Source: JANYCO01 sp964437245
GTDB lineage: Bacteria > Bacteroidota > Bacteroidia > Cytophagales > Cytophagaceae
Assembly (NCBI GenBank): GCA_964437245.1
Contig: CAYTGJ010000063.1
Location: 1 to 24,164, forward strand
Length of the DNA stretch: 24,164 bases
Reading direction: 5' to 3'
Below, one piece after another: positions 1-8,472 of this stretch. Both the position numbers and the translations under genes were made by a program. The notes under the pieces were generated by a model. The model ran no database searches, was not told the DNA's origin, and was given only the letters and a program-made list of their open reading frames with translations. Each line of letters starts with the position of its first letter. The first letter of the stretch is position 1.

Positions 1-32
1 TCTATGTAGTTGTAAATATTATAGTTACATCC

Positions 33-225
33 TTAAGTTGACGGATATGGTGTCCCCACAAACCGTTTGTCAATAGAATAACCGAATCCGGGAATAGAGT
101 CATTTACCAGTTTATTGGTAGAACAGTTTTTTTAGCAGCTCAGGATGTTTTTTTCCTAAAGCGTATAAAGCGAAAGCTGAAGTGTATATTTTGCCGTCCG
201 GATCATTATTGAATTGAAATAATTA
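33..225 (-). pseudogene. Possible frameshifted 3' remnant of an unknown gene
   Basis: Two adjacent minus-strand frames read like protein although the surrounding DNA is very AT-rich. One frame runs from about 224 to a TAA at 112-114 and contains DPDGKIYTSAFALYALGKK. A second frame, open from about 128 down to a TAA at 33-35, contains DSIPGFGYSIDKRF. Removing one base from the run of seven A (T7 at 127-133 on the plus strand) would join them into about 60 residues. The open frame stops upstream at 223-225 and has no start codon, so only a C-terminal scrap would be left. I do not recognise the family. It could be chance, since the stretch is short. Confidence 0.35.
85..102 (+). repeat. AATAGAGTCA motif, copy 1 (18-bp form)
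   Basis: AATCCGGGAATAGAGTCA, identical over 18 bases to 15004-15021. The copy lies inside the possible minus-strand gene remnant. Confidence 0.6.
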
Positions 226-333
226 TATTTTTATAAGTTTATTGATAGGTAAAAATAAAACCTATTTTTAAGTTATTACATACCTTAAATGTATTATTTT
301 ATTGAAAAATAGAAAATTACTAAAAAAGAGGTA

Positions 334-365
334 TTGACAATTTATTCTTATTTAGGGTATTTTTG
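334..365 (+). promoter_or_regulatory. Bacteroidota-type promoter (TTG ... TAnnTTTG)
   Basis: TTG at 334-336 and TATTTTTG at 358-365 are separated by 21 bases. This fits the -33/-7 consensus described for Bacteroidota (TTG, 17-23 bases, TAnnTTTG). Transcription would begin near 371, giving the lipoprotein gene at 579 a leader of about 200 nt. This was the only full match with correct spacing that I found in front of a gene in the window. Confidence 0.6.
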
Positions 366-578
366 CAATGTTATTTATTTAGAATTATTATAAATAACTA
401 TAATTAATACAAAATAATAATTGCTTGAAAGAGAGAGGCCGGATGGCGGATTTACAGGAACTAAAAACGTAAAGTCTCCTACACTTCAACAATTATTCTG
501 CATGGATATGCGCTGGTGAAGGCGCCCACCGCTTTATATCATACAATGAAGTTTTTAACCTTTTAAAATGAACAATTT

Positions 579-1292
579 ATGAAAATGACATTTTTAAAAT
601 CTACGATGAGCATAATGGCGATCACTGCCTTGCTTGCATTTACTGTTCTTTCCTGTAGTAAAAAGAAAGAAGAAGTGGGGCCGGAGAATGGCAAAGATTA
701 TTCGCTTAATTCGGCGAATGGCCGTGCAGGGCTTCGGACTTCTTCCTGTGAGGAATGTTGTATTGAAGAAAATGAGATCCATGTGACTGGTGACGAATCA
801 GGGTTGATCAATGGGGTGTTTGATCCGTTCGAGCCTTTGTATCTGGACCTCTGTTCCGGAGGATATTCCAAAGATTCTCTGGATTATCCCAATGCTCAGT
901 TGAAATTGCACGATTATTTTAATTCTCATGTGACGGGGATCAATGGCTGGAAACTAGCCTATATAGGCGATTCTACCTGTTCCTGTATAGACGATTATTC
1001 CTGCGCTTACATAAGATCTAATTATAGTACGGCCGGGATCTGTAGTAATACGCTTGGAAGAAATAATACACCAGGAAGTTCCTGTGTAGGCTGGTTCGAC
1101 TATCAGTCTCCGGGATTGTTTAAAAAAGTGCGCTGTATTATTGTCTGGAAAGACGATTGTACTCCGAACGGAGCAATTGATGCCGGAGAAATTGCATATG
1201 TACTTTGTATAAGCAACGCTACTCCTGTCACAGTGGGGACCACCTACCATGCAGAAGTTGACCTTTCTTATAAGTGTTGTACTGTAGAATAA
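579..1292 (+). CDS. Cysteine-rich secreted lipoprotein of unknown function
   Basis: A 237-residue protein with a lipoprotein signal peptide: a basic start, a hydrophobic stretch (about residues 8-24) and the lipobox VLSC with acylated Cys26. It should be anchored in the outer membrane or at the cell surface. Fourteen further cysteines, including CEECC at 57-61, CSC at 134-136 and CC at 233-234, suggest a disulfide-bonded exported domain. Residues 193-204 (DCTPNGAIDAGE) fit the 12-residue EF-hand-like calcium loop, with D193, T195, N197, G198, I200, D201 and E204 at the expected places. Residues 74-92 look like a degenerate copy (NG..D..E..Y..LC shared). No family was recognised. An ATG at 585 is an alternative start. 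The gene has its own promoter and a strong terminator, so it may be a single transcription unit. Confidence 0.8.
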   Translation: MKMTFLKSTMSIMAITALLAFTVLSCSKKKEEVGPENGKDYSLNSANGRAGLRTSSCEECCIEENEIHVTGDESGLINGVFDPFEPLYLDLCSGGYSKDSLDYPNAQLKLHDYFNSHVTGINGWKLAYIGDSTCSCIDDYSCAYIRSNYSTAGICSNTLGRNNTPGSSCVGWFDYQSPGLFKKVRCIIVWKDDCTPNGAIDAGEIAYVLCISNATPVTVGTTYHAEVDLSYKCCTVE

Positions 1293-1296
1293 AGAC

Positions 1297-1334
1297 AACT
1301 ACAGGAGCCTGAACTATCAGGCTCCTGTAGTTTT
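1297..1334 (+). terminator. Strong hairpin terminator after the lipoprotein gene
   Basis: A perfect 16-bp stem (1297-1312 with 1317-1332) closes a 4-base ACTA loop and ends in TTTT (1331-1334). It starts 4 bases after the stop codon at 1292. Transcription of the next gene needs read-through or its own promoter, which I could not see. Confidence 0.85.
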
Positions 1335-1359
1335 ATTGAAGTGTTTAACAAAAAATAAA

Positions 1360-1770
1360 ATGAATCTCAATTACAAACTGGTGGTCCTGTGGGGCCTTAC
1401 GATCATAGGAATGATCCTGCATTTTAATTACCATATAGGTGGAATATTCTATGGGGTGGATATTGTAAAACCCGGGTACAACGGAAAAGAACCTGCCGGT
1501 CTTATCATCATACGAACACTTTTTTATCATTTACCCGTTCTGTGGATCCTGTTCATCCTGTATATACAAAAACGCTGGATGAATCTGACCCTTTTTGTCC
1601 TTAGCATCCTTTATTGCATTGCACATACCATCCATTTCATAGAGGAGTTGCTGGCAGAAGAAAAGAACGGCTCTCAGATCTCGCTCTTATTTATTGTACT
1701 GATCGTTGCCGGTTTTCTGGTAGTGGAACATTATAAAACCATACGTAAAATTAACCCGACCAACTTATGA
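1360..1770 (+). CDS. Small four-helix integral membrane protein, unknown function
   Basis: A 136-residue protein with four hydrophobic segments (about residues 6-23, 47-68, 73-92 and 105-122) and a short polar C-terminus. I chose ATG 1360. A TTG at 1336 in the same frame would lie at the end of the upstream terminator, so it is unlikely. The stop codon overlaps the start of the next gene (ATGA at 1767-1770), which points to translational coupling with the large T9SS surface protein. No family was recognised. Its role might be tied to the partner protein, but nothing in the sequence shows how. Confidence 0.7.
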   Translation: MNLNYKLVVLWGLTIIGMILHFNYHIGGIFYGVDIVKPGYNGKEPAGLIIIRTLFYHLPVLWILFILYIQKRWMNLTLFVLSILYCIAHTIHFIEELLAEEKNGSQISLLFIVLIVAGFLVVEHYKTIRKINPTNL

Positions 1771-4700
1771 AAATTTTCTTCATTACTATTCAGGAAAGGA
1801 TCGTACTGCTTATCGTGCTGTGCTCCTTAATAAGTGTTTTCAATCCTGCTTCCGGACAAAAACCCGTTATAAAATGGAAAACCGATATGGGATCCGGTAA
1901 TTATCTGAATGCCCGTGTGGGATTGGACTACGATGGACATGTCTTAAGATCCTATACTTCCGGTAACAGTGTTTTAATAGAAAAATTTGAGGTGACAAAC
2001 GGTACCAGGATATGGACGAAAAATCTTCTGATAGGGGATGCCCCAAGCTTTTGTACCAGCTTGCAAAAAACACCGGACGGCGGTTATATCTTGACAGGGA
2101 GAACCTCTTCGACCAATTTACCCGGACTTGCCAACAGAGGAGATATGGACGGGATACTGGTTAAACTGGACAGTGATTTTACGATCGTCTGGCAAAAAGT
2201 GATCGGTGGCTCCGGTGAAGACGGGGTGGCCAATATCCGTCTTCTGAAAGAAGGAGGATACGTGATTGTAGGATATACCAACTCTTCGGATGGTGATTGG
2301 ACTTCCGGGGAAGCCTTGGGCAGCTATGATGTATTTGTCATGAAGCTGGACAATAGTGGTGACATTATATGGAAACAGCGTTACGGAGGAAGTGGCAGAG
2401 ATGGAAAATGTGTGGATGCCACCCTTGATTATCCGTTGGATATCCAGCAGGATACGCTTAACGGTGGGTATATTGTGGCAGCGGAAACGGGTTCGGAAGA
2501 CGGTCACATCATATTCGGAGGGAATACAAGAAAAGCGGAAGAACCGTATGCCTTCAGTGATCCTCCTAATCAGACGATGGATACATGGGTATTTAAGCTG
2601 AATGACGACGGGATCCTCCAATGGTCCAAATGTTATGGAGGGACCAAACGACAGACACCAGCGTCTGTATTGGTCACCGCTTCGGGAGATTATGTGATCG
2701 CAGTGGCATCCACTTCTCAGGATGGTGATATCACTGGTTTTAAAGGAGGAACCAGGAATGATATATGGCTGGTATGGATCGATCCAAACGGAGTGATCCT
2801 TCATGAAAAATCGTACGGAGGAGAAGGCCATGAAGCCGCTTTTGAGATGTATCATGCACAGGGGGGCGGTTATATTCTTATCGGCCAGACAGAGTCCCGT
2901 ATGATGGATATAGACGACAATACGGCACCGGTAAATACTACTTCGTTCCTGAGAACGCATCCCTGGATATTGAAGCTAAGAGAGGACCGCACGATTGAAT
3001 GGAGTAAATTCATGTTTCCTGCCACCTCGATTGAGAGCAACGATGACCCCGCAGGGGTCCAGACAGAAGATGGAGAGTTTGTGATCACCAGTCAGTACTG
3101 GATTTCGAAATTGAGCGGCTGTCCTGCGTATGACCAGAGAACGGTGAATATCTGCGAAGGAGAGTCGTATGATTTTTATGGAACAACGCTCACGGAGCCC
3201 GGAGTATATTACGACACACTAGGCCAGGGAAGTGATTGCCCGAATTATATAGAATTGACGCTGAAGGTTCGTCCTGCTCATTATACTCCTGTCATTACCG
3301 CCAATGGAAATATTTTAACTACGACAGAAGAGTTTGCCACCTATCAGTGGTTTGTGAACGGTGTTCCGGTTAGCTGGGGAAAGAAAAGTACATTTATTAC
3401 CGATGGGAGTGCTGACTACAAAGTAGCTGTCGTAGATGTGGCAGGTTGTGTAAGTGATACGACCGGTTCATATTCTTTCTTTTATGATGGTTGTGAAGCT
3501 CCTGCAGTGGAATGGACAAGATCCTACGGAGGGACCGGTACGGACGAAGTAAATTCCATTACGGCTGTCAGTGATGGGTATCTGCTCGCCGGACGTACGA
3601 ATTCAGCCAACGGAGACGTAGCTGGACTTCACGGTACGGCGTATGATTTCTGGATCGTAAAGATTGATAACAATGGTGATACTCTCTGGACAAAAACATT
3701 GGGAGGAAACGGAATTGATAATGGTTATGCAGTCCGGGCAACAACAGACGGTGGATTTGTAGTAGTAGGACAGTCTGCCACGAATGCTACGTTGGGTGAT
3801 GTGACAGCTTCAAGGCCCGTAGCAAGCAGTAGTACGGATATATGGGTGATTAAATTTTCCGGATCGGGTACCATCGAGTGGCAGCACTTGTATGGAGGTA
3901 CGGGAACGGAAAATGTTTATAGCATCGAAGTGGTTTCGGATGGCTATATAATAGGAGGCAGTGTACCGAACTCTTCTGTGACCGGTACATTGACCGGAAC
4001 TACCTCCAATGGAAACAATGACGGATGGATCTTAAAACTGAAAACCGATGGTACGCTGGACTGGCAGAAACGCCTGGGCGGTGGCGGAATAGAACATATT
4101 TATACCGTAAAACCCACTCTTGAGGGAGGGTATATCGCCGCCGGTTATTCTTCTTATGCAGCGGCTACCGGAACGCTGGGTACTACTCCCAGACCGGTGA
4201 CCGGAAACAGTGGTCAGGATGCCTGGGTACTGAAACTGGATAGTGAAGGAGAGACGGAGTGGCAGCTACTCATGGGAGGAGCTGCTCCGGATCAGGCTTC
4301 TGCTGTAAAACAAGTGGCCGATGGAGGGTATCTTGTTGCCGGTTATGCCGGAAATACTTCTTCCAATGGTACCCTTACGGGAATTAACAAACCCGGAGGC
4401 AATGATTTCTGGATCGTCAAGCTGAATGCTTCCGGGGTGATCCAGTGGCAGCAGGCGCTGGGAGGATCTGCTTCCGATCAGGCACTCTCAGCGGATATAC
4501 AGGAAGAAAGTGATGGATATGTATTCAGCGGACTGACGGCTTCTGTAGATGGAATAGTGACCGGAAACAGAGGAGGAAACGATTATTGGATTGTCAAGAC
4601 AGACTTTAATGGAAACGTTCAATGGCAAAAGACACTGGGAGGAACGACTGCTGATCAGGTCAGTGCTCATACGATCGCAAACGGAGGCGGTTATATCATA

Positions 4701-5552
4701 GCCGGTTATGCCGGAGGCAACGGAGGGATCAGTGATGCGAAGGGTGGTACCGATTTTTATATCGTAAAACTGGCAGGTTGCCGTACCTGTACTACCCCGA
4801 CCTATACATCGATCTGTGAAGGAAGTGAATATAATTTCGGTGGAACGGTTGTAACCTCCGCAGGGGTCTATAAAGATACCTCAGATGTGGAAGGTTGCAG
4901 AAGTATCCAGGCACTGGAGCTGAAAGTGGATCCTGTATATACAACTCCATTGTCGCATGCGATATGTGCCGGAGACGGGTACAATTTTTATGGAACAGTG
5001 TTGCAGGAGGCCGGTACATTCACACACCTGCTCACCACTTCCAAAGGATGCGATAGTACTTTGTCCCTGACGATCACCTTGAATGTGCTTCCTGTACCTT
5101 TGATCGTGTCTACCGGCAATGAGCTTAGTACCGGAACCTATTCGGCTTACGAATGGCTTCTGGATGGGGGCTCTACGGGACAAACCAGTCAGACGATCAC
5201 CGCTGTAGAGGAAGGAAACTATAAAGTGGTAGTAACCGATGCTAACGGATGTAGTGATACCTCTTCCGTTTATTCTGTTGCGACTACCGGTGTGTGGAAT
5301 GGTAAGGAAGGACGGCAGGTAACTGTATTTCCCAATCCGGCCGGAAATGAACTGATGGTATCGGTTCCAGCCTTGTACGAAGCTTCCTATGAAGTAATAT
5401 TCTCATCCGTGGATGGCCGGGAAGTATGGAAAAAAACGCACTCCGGAAACAGAGCGGTGTTGGATATTCATGAGCTTTCTCAGGGAGTCTACCTGATGAA
5501 AATATATGAGAAAGGAGAACTGAAATCCATTCAGAGAGTTATAAAAAAATAA
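1767..5552 (+). CDS. Giant secreted two-propeller surface protein with T9SS sorting domain
   Basis: A 1261-residue protein with an N-terminal signal peptide ending near SGQ (residue 31). Residues about 32-450 and 575-1003 are two arrays of a roughly 60-residue repeat with the pattern W.K..GG...D ... GGY...G.T.S ... D.W..KLD..G, about 6 and 7 copies. This is typical of beta-propeller-like cell-surface proteins. Between and after the arrays lie three CxGxxYxFxG modules (about 457-505, 1012-1055 and 1056-1100) and two Ig-like/PKD-like domains that follow them. The last 78 residues (from about 1184, starting VFPNPAGNEL) are a type-A T9SS sorting domain, so the protein should cross the outer membrane and be attached to the surface. 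The propellers probably bind a ligand or partner; no catalytic motif is visible. It overlaps the small membrane protein gene upstream. Confidence 0.85.
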   Translation: MKIFFITIQERIVLLIVLCSLISVFNPASGQKPVIKWKTDMGSGNYLNARVGLDYDGHVLRSYTSGNSVLIEKFEVTNGTRIWTKNLLIGDAPSFCTSLQKTPDGGYILTGRTSSTNLPGLANRGDMDGILVKLDSDFTIVWQKVIGGSGEDGVANIRLLKEGGYVIVGYTNSSDGDWTSGEALGSYDVFVMKLDNSGDIIWKQRYGGSGRDGKCVDATLDYPLDIQQDTLNGGYIVAAETGSEDGHIIFGGNTRKAEEPYAFSDPPNQTMDTWVFKLNDDGILQWSKCYGGTKRQTPASVLVTASGDYVIAVASTSQDGDITGFKGGTRNDIWLVWIDPNGVILHEKSYGGEGHEAAFEMYHAQGGGYILIGQTESRMMDIDDNTAPVNTTSFLRTHPWILKLREDRTIEWSKFMFPATSIESNDDPAGVQTEDGEFVITSQYWISKLSGCPAYDQRTVNICEGESYDFYGTTLTEPGVYYDTLGQGSDCPNYIELTLKVRPAHYTPVITANGNILTTTEEFATYQWFVNGVPVSWGKKSTFITDGSADYKVAVVDVAGCVSDTTGSYSFFYDGCEAPAVEWTRSYGGTGTDEVNSITAVSDGYLLAGRTNSANGDVAGLHGTAYDFWIVKIDNNGDTLWTKTLGGNGIDNGYAVRATTDGGFVVVGQSATNATLGDVTASRPVASSSTDIWVIKFSGSGTIEWQHLYGGTGTENVYSIEVVSDGYIIGGSVPNSSVTGTLTGTTSNGNNDGWILKLKTDGTLDWQKRLGGGGIEHIYTVKPTLEGGYIAAGYSSYAAATGTLGTTPRPVTGNSGQDAWVLKLDSEGETEWQLLMGGAAPDQASAVKQVADGGYLVAGYAGNTSSNGTLTGINKPGGNDFWIVKLNASGVIQWQQALGGSASDQALSADIQEESDGYVFSGLTASVDGIVTGNRGGNDYWIVKTDFNGNVQWQKTLGGTTADQVSAHTIANGGGYIIAGYAGGNGGISDAKGGTDFYIVKLAGCRTCTTPTYTSICEGSEYNFGGTVVTSAGVYKDTSDVEGCRSIQALELKVDPVYTTPLSHAICAGDGYNFYGTVLQEAGTFTHLLTTSKGCDSTLSLTITLNVLPVPLIVSTGNELSTGTYSAYEWLLDGGSTGQTSQTITAVEEGNYKVVVTDANGCSDTSSVYSVATTGVWNGKEGRQVTVFPNPAGNELMVSVPALYEASYEVIFSSVDGREVWKKTHSGNRAVLDIHELSQGVYLMKIYEKGELKSIQRVIKK

Positions 5553-5564
5553 TAATTAAAGCCT

Positions 5565-5608
5565 TCAAAGGATTCCGGAAAAAATCATTTCCTGACGGAA
5601 TCCTTTGA
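5565..5608 (+). terminator. Hairpin terminator after the giant surface protein
   Basis: A perfect 13-bp stem (5565-5577 with 5596-5608) encloses an 18-base loop and begins 12 bases after the stop codon. There is no good T-run after it, so it may be a weak terminator or a 3'-end stabiliser. Confidence 0.6.
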
Positions 5609-5655
5609 GGACTTACTTGTTCAATAATAGTGTATAACCGTTACAAAAAATAAAA

Positions 5656-6183
5656 ATGAAAAACAGAAAAAAAATAATTCTATGGTCTGTATTGGCCCTT
5701 CTGGGAATCTTAGTTGTATTGTTCTTTGCCGCCGGAATATTTGCGGATCCGGGTTATTCCGGAAGTAAAACCGTTGTGGTAGATGCTTCTCCTGAAACCA
5801 TCTGGAACATTCTGGATGATACCGAACATTTTTCTAACAGCCGGCATGAGGTATACAAATGCGAGATGCTCGGAACAAATGAAAAGGGGAACAAGATCTG
5901 GCGCGAACACACTAGGCTATGGGGAGCCATGAATTATGAAGTGATCCGCCAGGAACCAAATAAAATGATTGAAATAAAAATGACAGGAAGTGATTTTGGT
6001 ATGAGCGGAAACTGGATCTTCCTCCTCGAACCTATTGACGAGAAAACACAGATTGTGATAAACGAGACATCCAGAAATGAAGGATTGTTGATGCGCTGCA
6101 TTCTGGCTTCCATAGGGAGGGATGCCAATATGGGCCTGCTGTTGAATGTGGTCAGGAAAGAACTGAAAGAACAATCGATATAA
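5656..6183 (+). CDS. Membrane-anchored SRPBCC/START-like domain protein
   Basis: A 175-residue protein with one N-terminal transmembrane anchor (about residues 7-28) followed by a START-like SRPBCC domain (about 37-173). The domain shows the usual opening 'VVVDASPETIWNILDD', an aromatic-rich middle and a long C-terminal helix. SRPBCC proteins form a hydrophobic cup for small lipophilic ligands, so this one may bind a lipid at the membrane; the ligand cannot be read from the sequence. It is 33 bases upstream of a membrane methyltransferase gene on the same strand, so the two are probably cotranscribed and may act on the same lipophilic substrate (inference). Confidence 0.8.
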   Translation: MKNRKKIILWSVLALLGILVVLFFAAGIFADPGYSGSKTVVVDASPETIWNILDDTEHFSNSRHEVYKCEMLGTNEKGNKIWREHTRLWGAMNYEVIRQEPNKMIEIKMTGSDFGMSGNWIFLLEPIDEKTQIVINETSRNEGLLMRCILASIGRDANMGLLLNVVRKELKEQSI

Positions 6184-6216
6184 AAAATATAAAGGGAAGA
6201 AAAACAGAAGAAAGCC

Positions 6217-6807
6217 ATGAAAGAAATAGATTACAAAATAGCATTGACGTTGCTCGTGCTCACGATGAATTTCATCCGGATATATTATCAGGCCCGGTAT
6301 AAAAAAACACATGCGGAAAAACAGAAGGAAAGAAAACCGGTTCGTGAAAAAATACTGGTAGGCATTATGACCTTTTCGTTAGCCTGTCCGGGACTTCTCT
6401 GGTTGCTTACCTCGTTGCTTGATTTTGCACAATTCCCCTTGCATGACTTCTGGAGGATTTCCGGATTCCTGATCGGAGTATATGGCATGTGGTTGTTTTA
6501 CCGTGTACACAAAATCCTGGGAGACAATTGGAGTCCTGTACTGGAGATCCGTAAAGAACACGAACTGATCGTGGCGGGACCTTATGCTTATGTGAGACAC
6601 CCTATGTATTCTTCCATGCTGCTCTGGAGTGTCTCTTTCAGCTTGCTGACAGCTAATTGGTTCTATGCAGGTTGTCTTTGGACAGGCGTATTCATCCTTC
6701 TGTTTTTCCGTGTCCCCGACGAGGAAAATCTCATGTACGAACAGTTTGGAGCACAATACCTGGAGTACAAAGAAAAGACCAGACGGCTCATTCCTTATTT
6801 GTTTTAG
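6217..6807 (+). CDS. ICMT/PEMT-like integral membrane methyltransferase
   Basis: A 196-residue protein with about four membrane segments. Its C-terminal half has the isoprenylcysteine carboxyl methyltransferase/phospholipid methyltransferase signature: GPYAYVRHPMYSS at 121-133, the EE pair at 169-170, FGxxYxxY at 177-184 and the closing RRLIPYLF. In this family the RHPxY and EE residues bind S-adenosylmethionine. Bacteria do not prenylate CaaX proteins as eukaryotes do, so the substrate is more likely a lipid or another small hydrophobic molecule. The gene follows the SRPBCC gene by 33 bases and is followed by a terminator at 6871-6904. The specific reaction is unknown. Confidence 0.8.
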   Translation: MKEIDYKIALTLLVLTMNFIRIYYQARYKKTHAEKQKERKPVREKILVGIMTFSLACPGLLWLLTSLLDFAQFPLHDFWRISGFLIGVYGMWLFYRVHKILGDNWSPVLEIRKEHELIVAGPYAYVRHPMYSSMLLWSVSFSLLTANWFYAGCLWTGVFILLFFRVPDEENLMYEQFGAQYLEYKEKTRRLIPYLF

Positions 6808-6837
6808 TATTGCAAAAGGAACAATATGCATAGTTAA

Positions 6838-6847
6838 AATAGAGTCA
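6838..6847 (+). repeat. AATAGAGTCA motif, copy 2
   Basis: A 10-base match between the stop codon of the methyltransferase gene and its terminator. Confidence 0.45.
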
Positions 6848-6870
6848 AATTGATTTGTTGTACGTTTACC

Positions 6871-6904
6871 CGGCACCGGCAGTCCTCTGCTTGTGCCGTT
6901 TTTT
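6871..6904 (+). terminator. Rho-independent terminator after the methyltransferase gene
   Basis: Outer stem CGGCAC/GTGCCG (6871-6876 with 6893-6898), inner stem GCAG/CTGC, then six T (6899-6904). It closes the 5656-6807 unit. Confidence 0.85.
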
Positions 6905-7009
6905 ATAAGAAGGAGTACAGTACTTGGAGGAAGATTTTTTCGCTCTTGTGAGAAGAGTGTTTTTTATGTATCTTTTGAGAAAGAGAAGGTTCTTCAAAAC
7001 TAAGATACG

Positions 7010-8320
7010 ATGAAAAAGAGCGGTTGGATATTGTTCCTATGGTTGTTCCCGTTGATAGTACGAGCCCAGGGCTTATATTTCCCGCCTACTACAGGAAGTA
7101 CCTGGGAAACCATTTCCCCTGCTTCTTTAAACTGGTGTTCTGCCAAAGTAGACAGTCTGTACGATTTTCTGGATACCAATAATACCAAAGCATTTATCCT
7201 GTTAAAGGACGGAAAGATCGTACTCGAACAGTATTTCGGTTCGCATACGCAAAATTCTTTATGGTACTGGGCTTCTGCCGGTAAAACGATTACCTCCTTT
7301 ATGGTCGGGATGGCACAGGAGGAGAATCATTTGTCCATTACCGATACAACTTCTCATTACCTGGGTCCAGGCTGGACAAACGCATCTCCCGCACAGGAAG
7401 AAAAAATAACCATCTGGCATCAACTGACGATGACTTCAGGACTGGACGATGCGGTACCGGATCATTTTTGTACGCTGGATACATGTTTGTTGTACAAAGC
7501 CGATCCCGGCACCCGCTGGGCCTATCATAATGGGCCCTATACATTGCTGGACAAAGTGATCGAAAACGCTACGGGAATGTCACTGAATACGTATACTACC
7601 TTGAAATTAAAAGAACCTACCGGGATGACCGGATCATTTGTGCCGGTGGAGTACAACAATGTCTTTTTCAGCAATGCCCGTAGTATGGCAAGATTCGGAC
7701 TTTTGATCTTGAATAGAGGAGTTTGGGGAGAAACCCCTGTGATGACTGATGAGGATTATTTTGAGCAGATGGTCAATACCTCGCAGGCATTGAATGAATC
7801 TTACGGCTATTTGTGGTGGCTGAACGGGAAATCTTCTTTCCGGATGCCGCAAACCCAATGGGTATTCGACGGTTTTCTGAATCCGAACGCTCCGGCCGAT
7901 ATGATAGTAGCGCTGGGTATGAACGGCCAATTCTTAAATGTAGTACCCGGCCAGAATATAGTGTGGCTGCGCATGGGAGCATCCCCGGACAATTCCAATG
8001 TCCCTTACCTGTTGAACGATCAGATCTGGCAGCATATCAATGCGCTGGAGTGTAGCGTACTGGGGATACGTACAGATACAGAAGAAGGCATGTCTGTAGA
8101 GATAGCCCCCAATCCCGGACAGGATCAGATCACGGTCCGGTCGGCCCGGGAGTTTTCCGGAATTGAGATTATCGATCTGCAGGGAAGGCTGCTGAAGACT
8201 GTTCCCGCTACCTCCGGAGAGCAAGTGGTTTCTGTGGGAGACTTGCCTTCAGGTTTTTTCTATATGAAAATTGAATTTCCCGGTGGCGGTTCATCTATCA
8301 GAAAATGGATCAAGGAATAA
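7010..8320 (+). CDS. Secreted serine hydrolase (class C beta-lactamase/esterase family) with T9SS sorting domain
   Basis: A 436-residue protein with a signal peptide ending at RAQ (about residue 20) and a beta-lactamase-like (family S12) hydrolase domain, about 40-345. The nucleophile motif SxxK is S89-A-G-K92 and the second motif YxN is Y172-H-N174. The third motif, usually HxG or KxG, is probably represented by GMNGQ (303-307), so the oxyanion/substrate side differs from true beta-lactamases. Esterases and D-aminopeptidases of this family share such changes. Residues about 363-436 (EIAPNPGQDQ...) are a T9SS sorting domain, so the enzyme is exported to the cell surface. Substrate not predictable; an acyl ester or a D-amino-acid peptide is possible. 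It stands alone between a terminator and the VWA gene. Confidence 0.85.
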   Translation: MKKSGWILFLWLFPLIVRAQGLYFPPTTGSTWETISPASLNWCSAKVDSLYDFLDTNNTKAFILLKDGKIVLEQYFGSHTQNSLWYWASAGKTITSFMVGMAQEENHLSITDTTSHYLGPGWTNASPAQEEKITIWHQLTMTSGLDDAVPDHFCTLDTCLLYKADPGTRWAYHNGPYTLLDKVIENATGMSLNTYTTLKLKEPTGMTGSFVPVEYNNVFFSNARSMARFGLLILNRGVWGETPVMTDEDYFEQMVNTSQALNESYGYLWWLNGKSSFRMPQTQWVFDGFLNPNAPADMIVALGMNGQFLNVVPGQNIVWLRMGASPDNSNVPYLLNDQIWQHINALECSVLGIRTDTEEGMSVEIAPNPGQDQITVRSAREFSGIEIIDLQGRLLKTVPATSGEQVVSVGDLPSGFFYMKIEFPGGGSSIRKWIKE

Positions 8321-8472
8321 TGTGAAGGTGAAAATGATTTCCCGTCAGGGTGATTTACAGAACATTATTGCAGTGTATTCCCCTGACTTCAGGAGAGAAA
8401 TTTCATGGGTTTCACAGTCTGTCTAATTTTTAGTATCTTTCCTTGCGGCTTTCTCCGCACTATACCTATTCG

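Larger units (their letters stand above)
1..578. other. AT-rich intergenic region and long leader
   Basis: No intact gene is visible. Positions 33-225 may hold a degraded minus-strand gene end. Positions 225-420 are extremely AT-rich, with a small hairpin (245-250 with 260-265, followed by five T) and the promoter at 334-365. From about 372 to 578 runs a leader of roughly 200 nt for the lipoprotein gene. It begins with a hairpin (370-378 pairing with 390-398) and includes a nine-codon open frame at 443-472 that is probably meaningless. Confidence 0.6.

Noticed and set aside
443..472. Nine-codon open frame (MADLQELKT) in the lipoprotein leader, a possible leader peptide
   Set aside because: No attenuation structure around it and no codon pattern tied to an amino acid.
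6969..6977. TATCTTTTG upstream of the serine hydrolase gene as a promoter
   Set aside because: Three instead of two bases separate TA from TTTG, and the TTG at 6946-6948 alone is not convincing.
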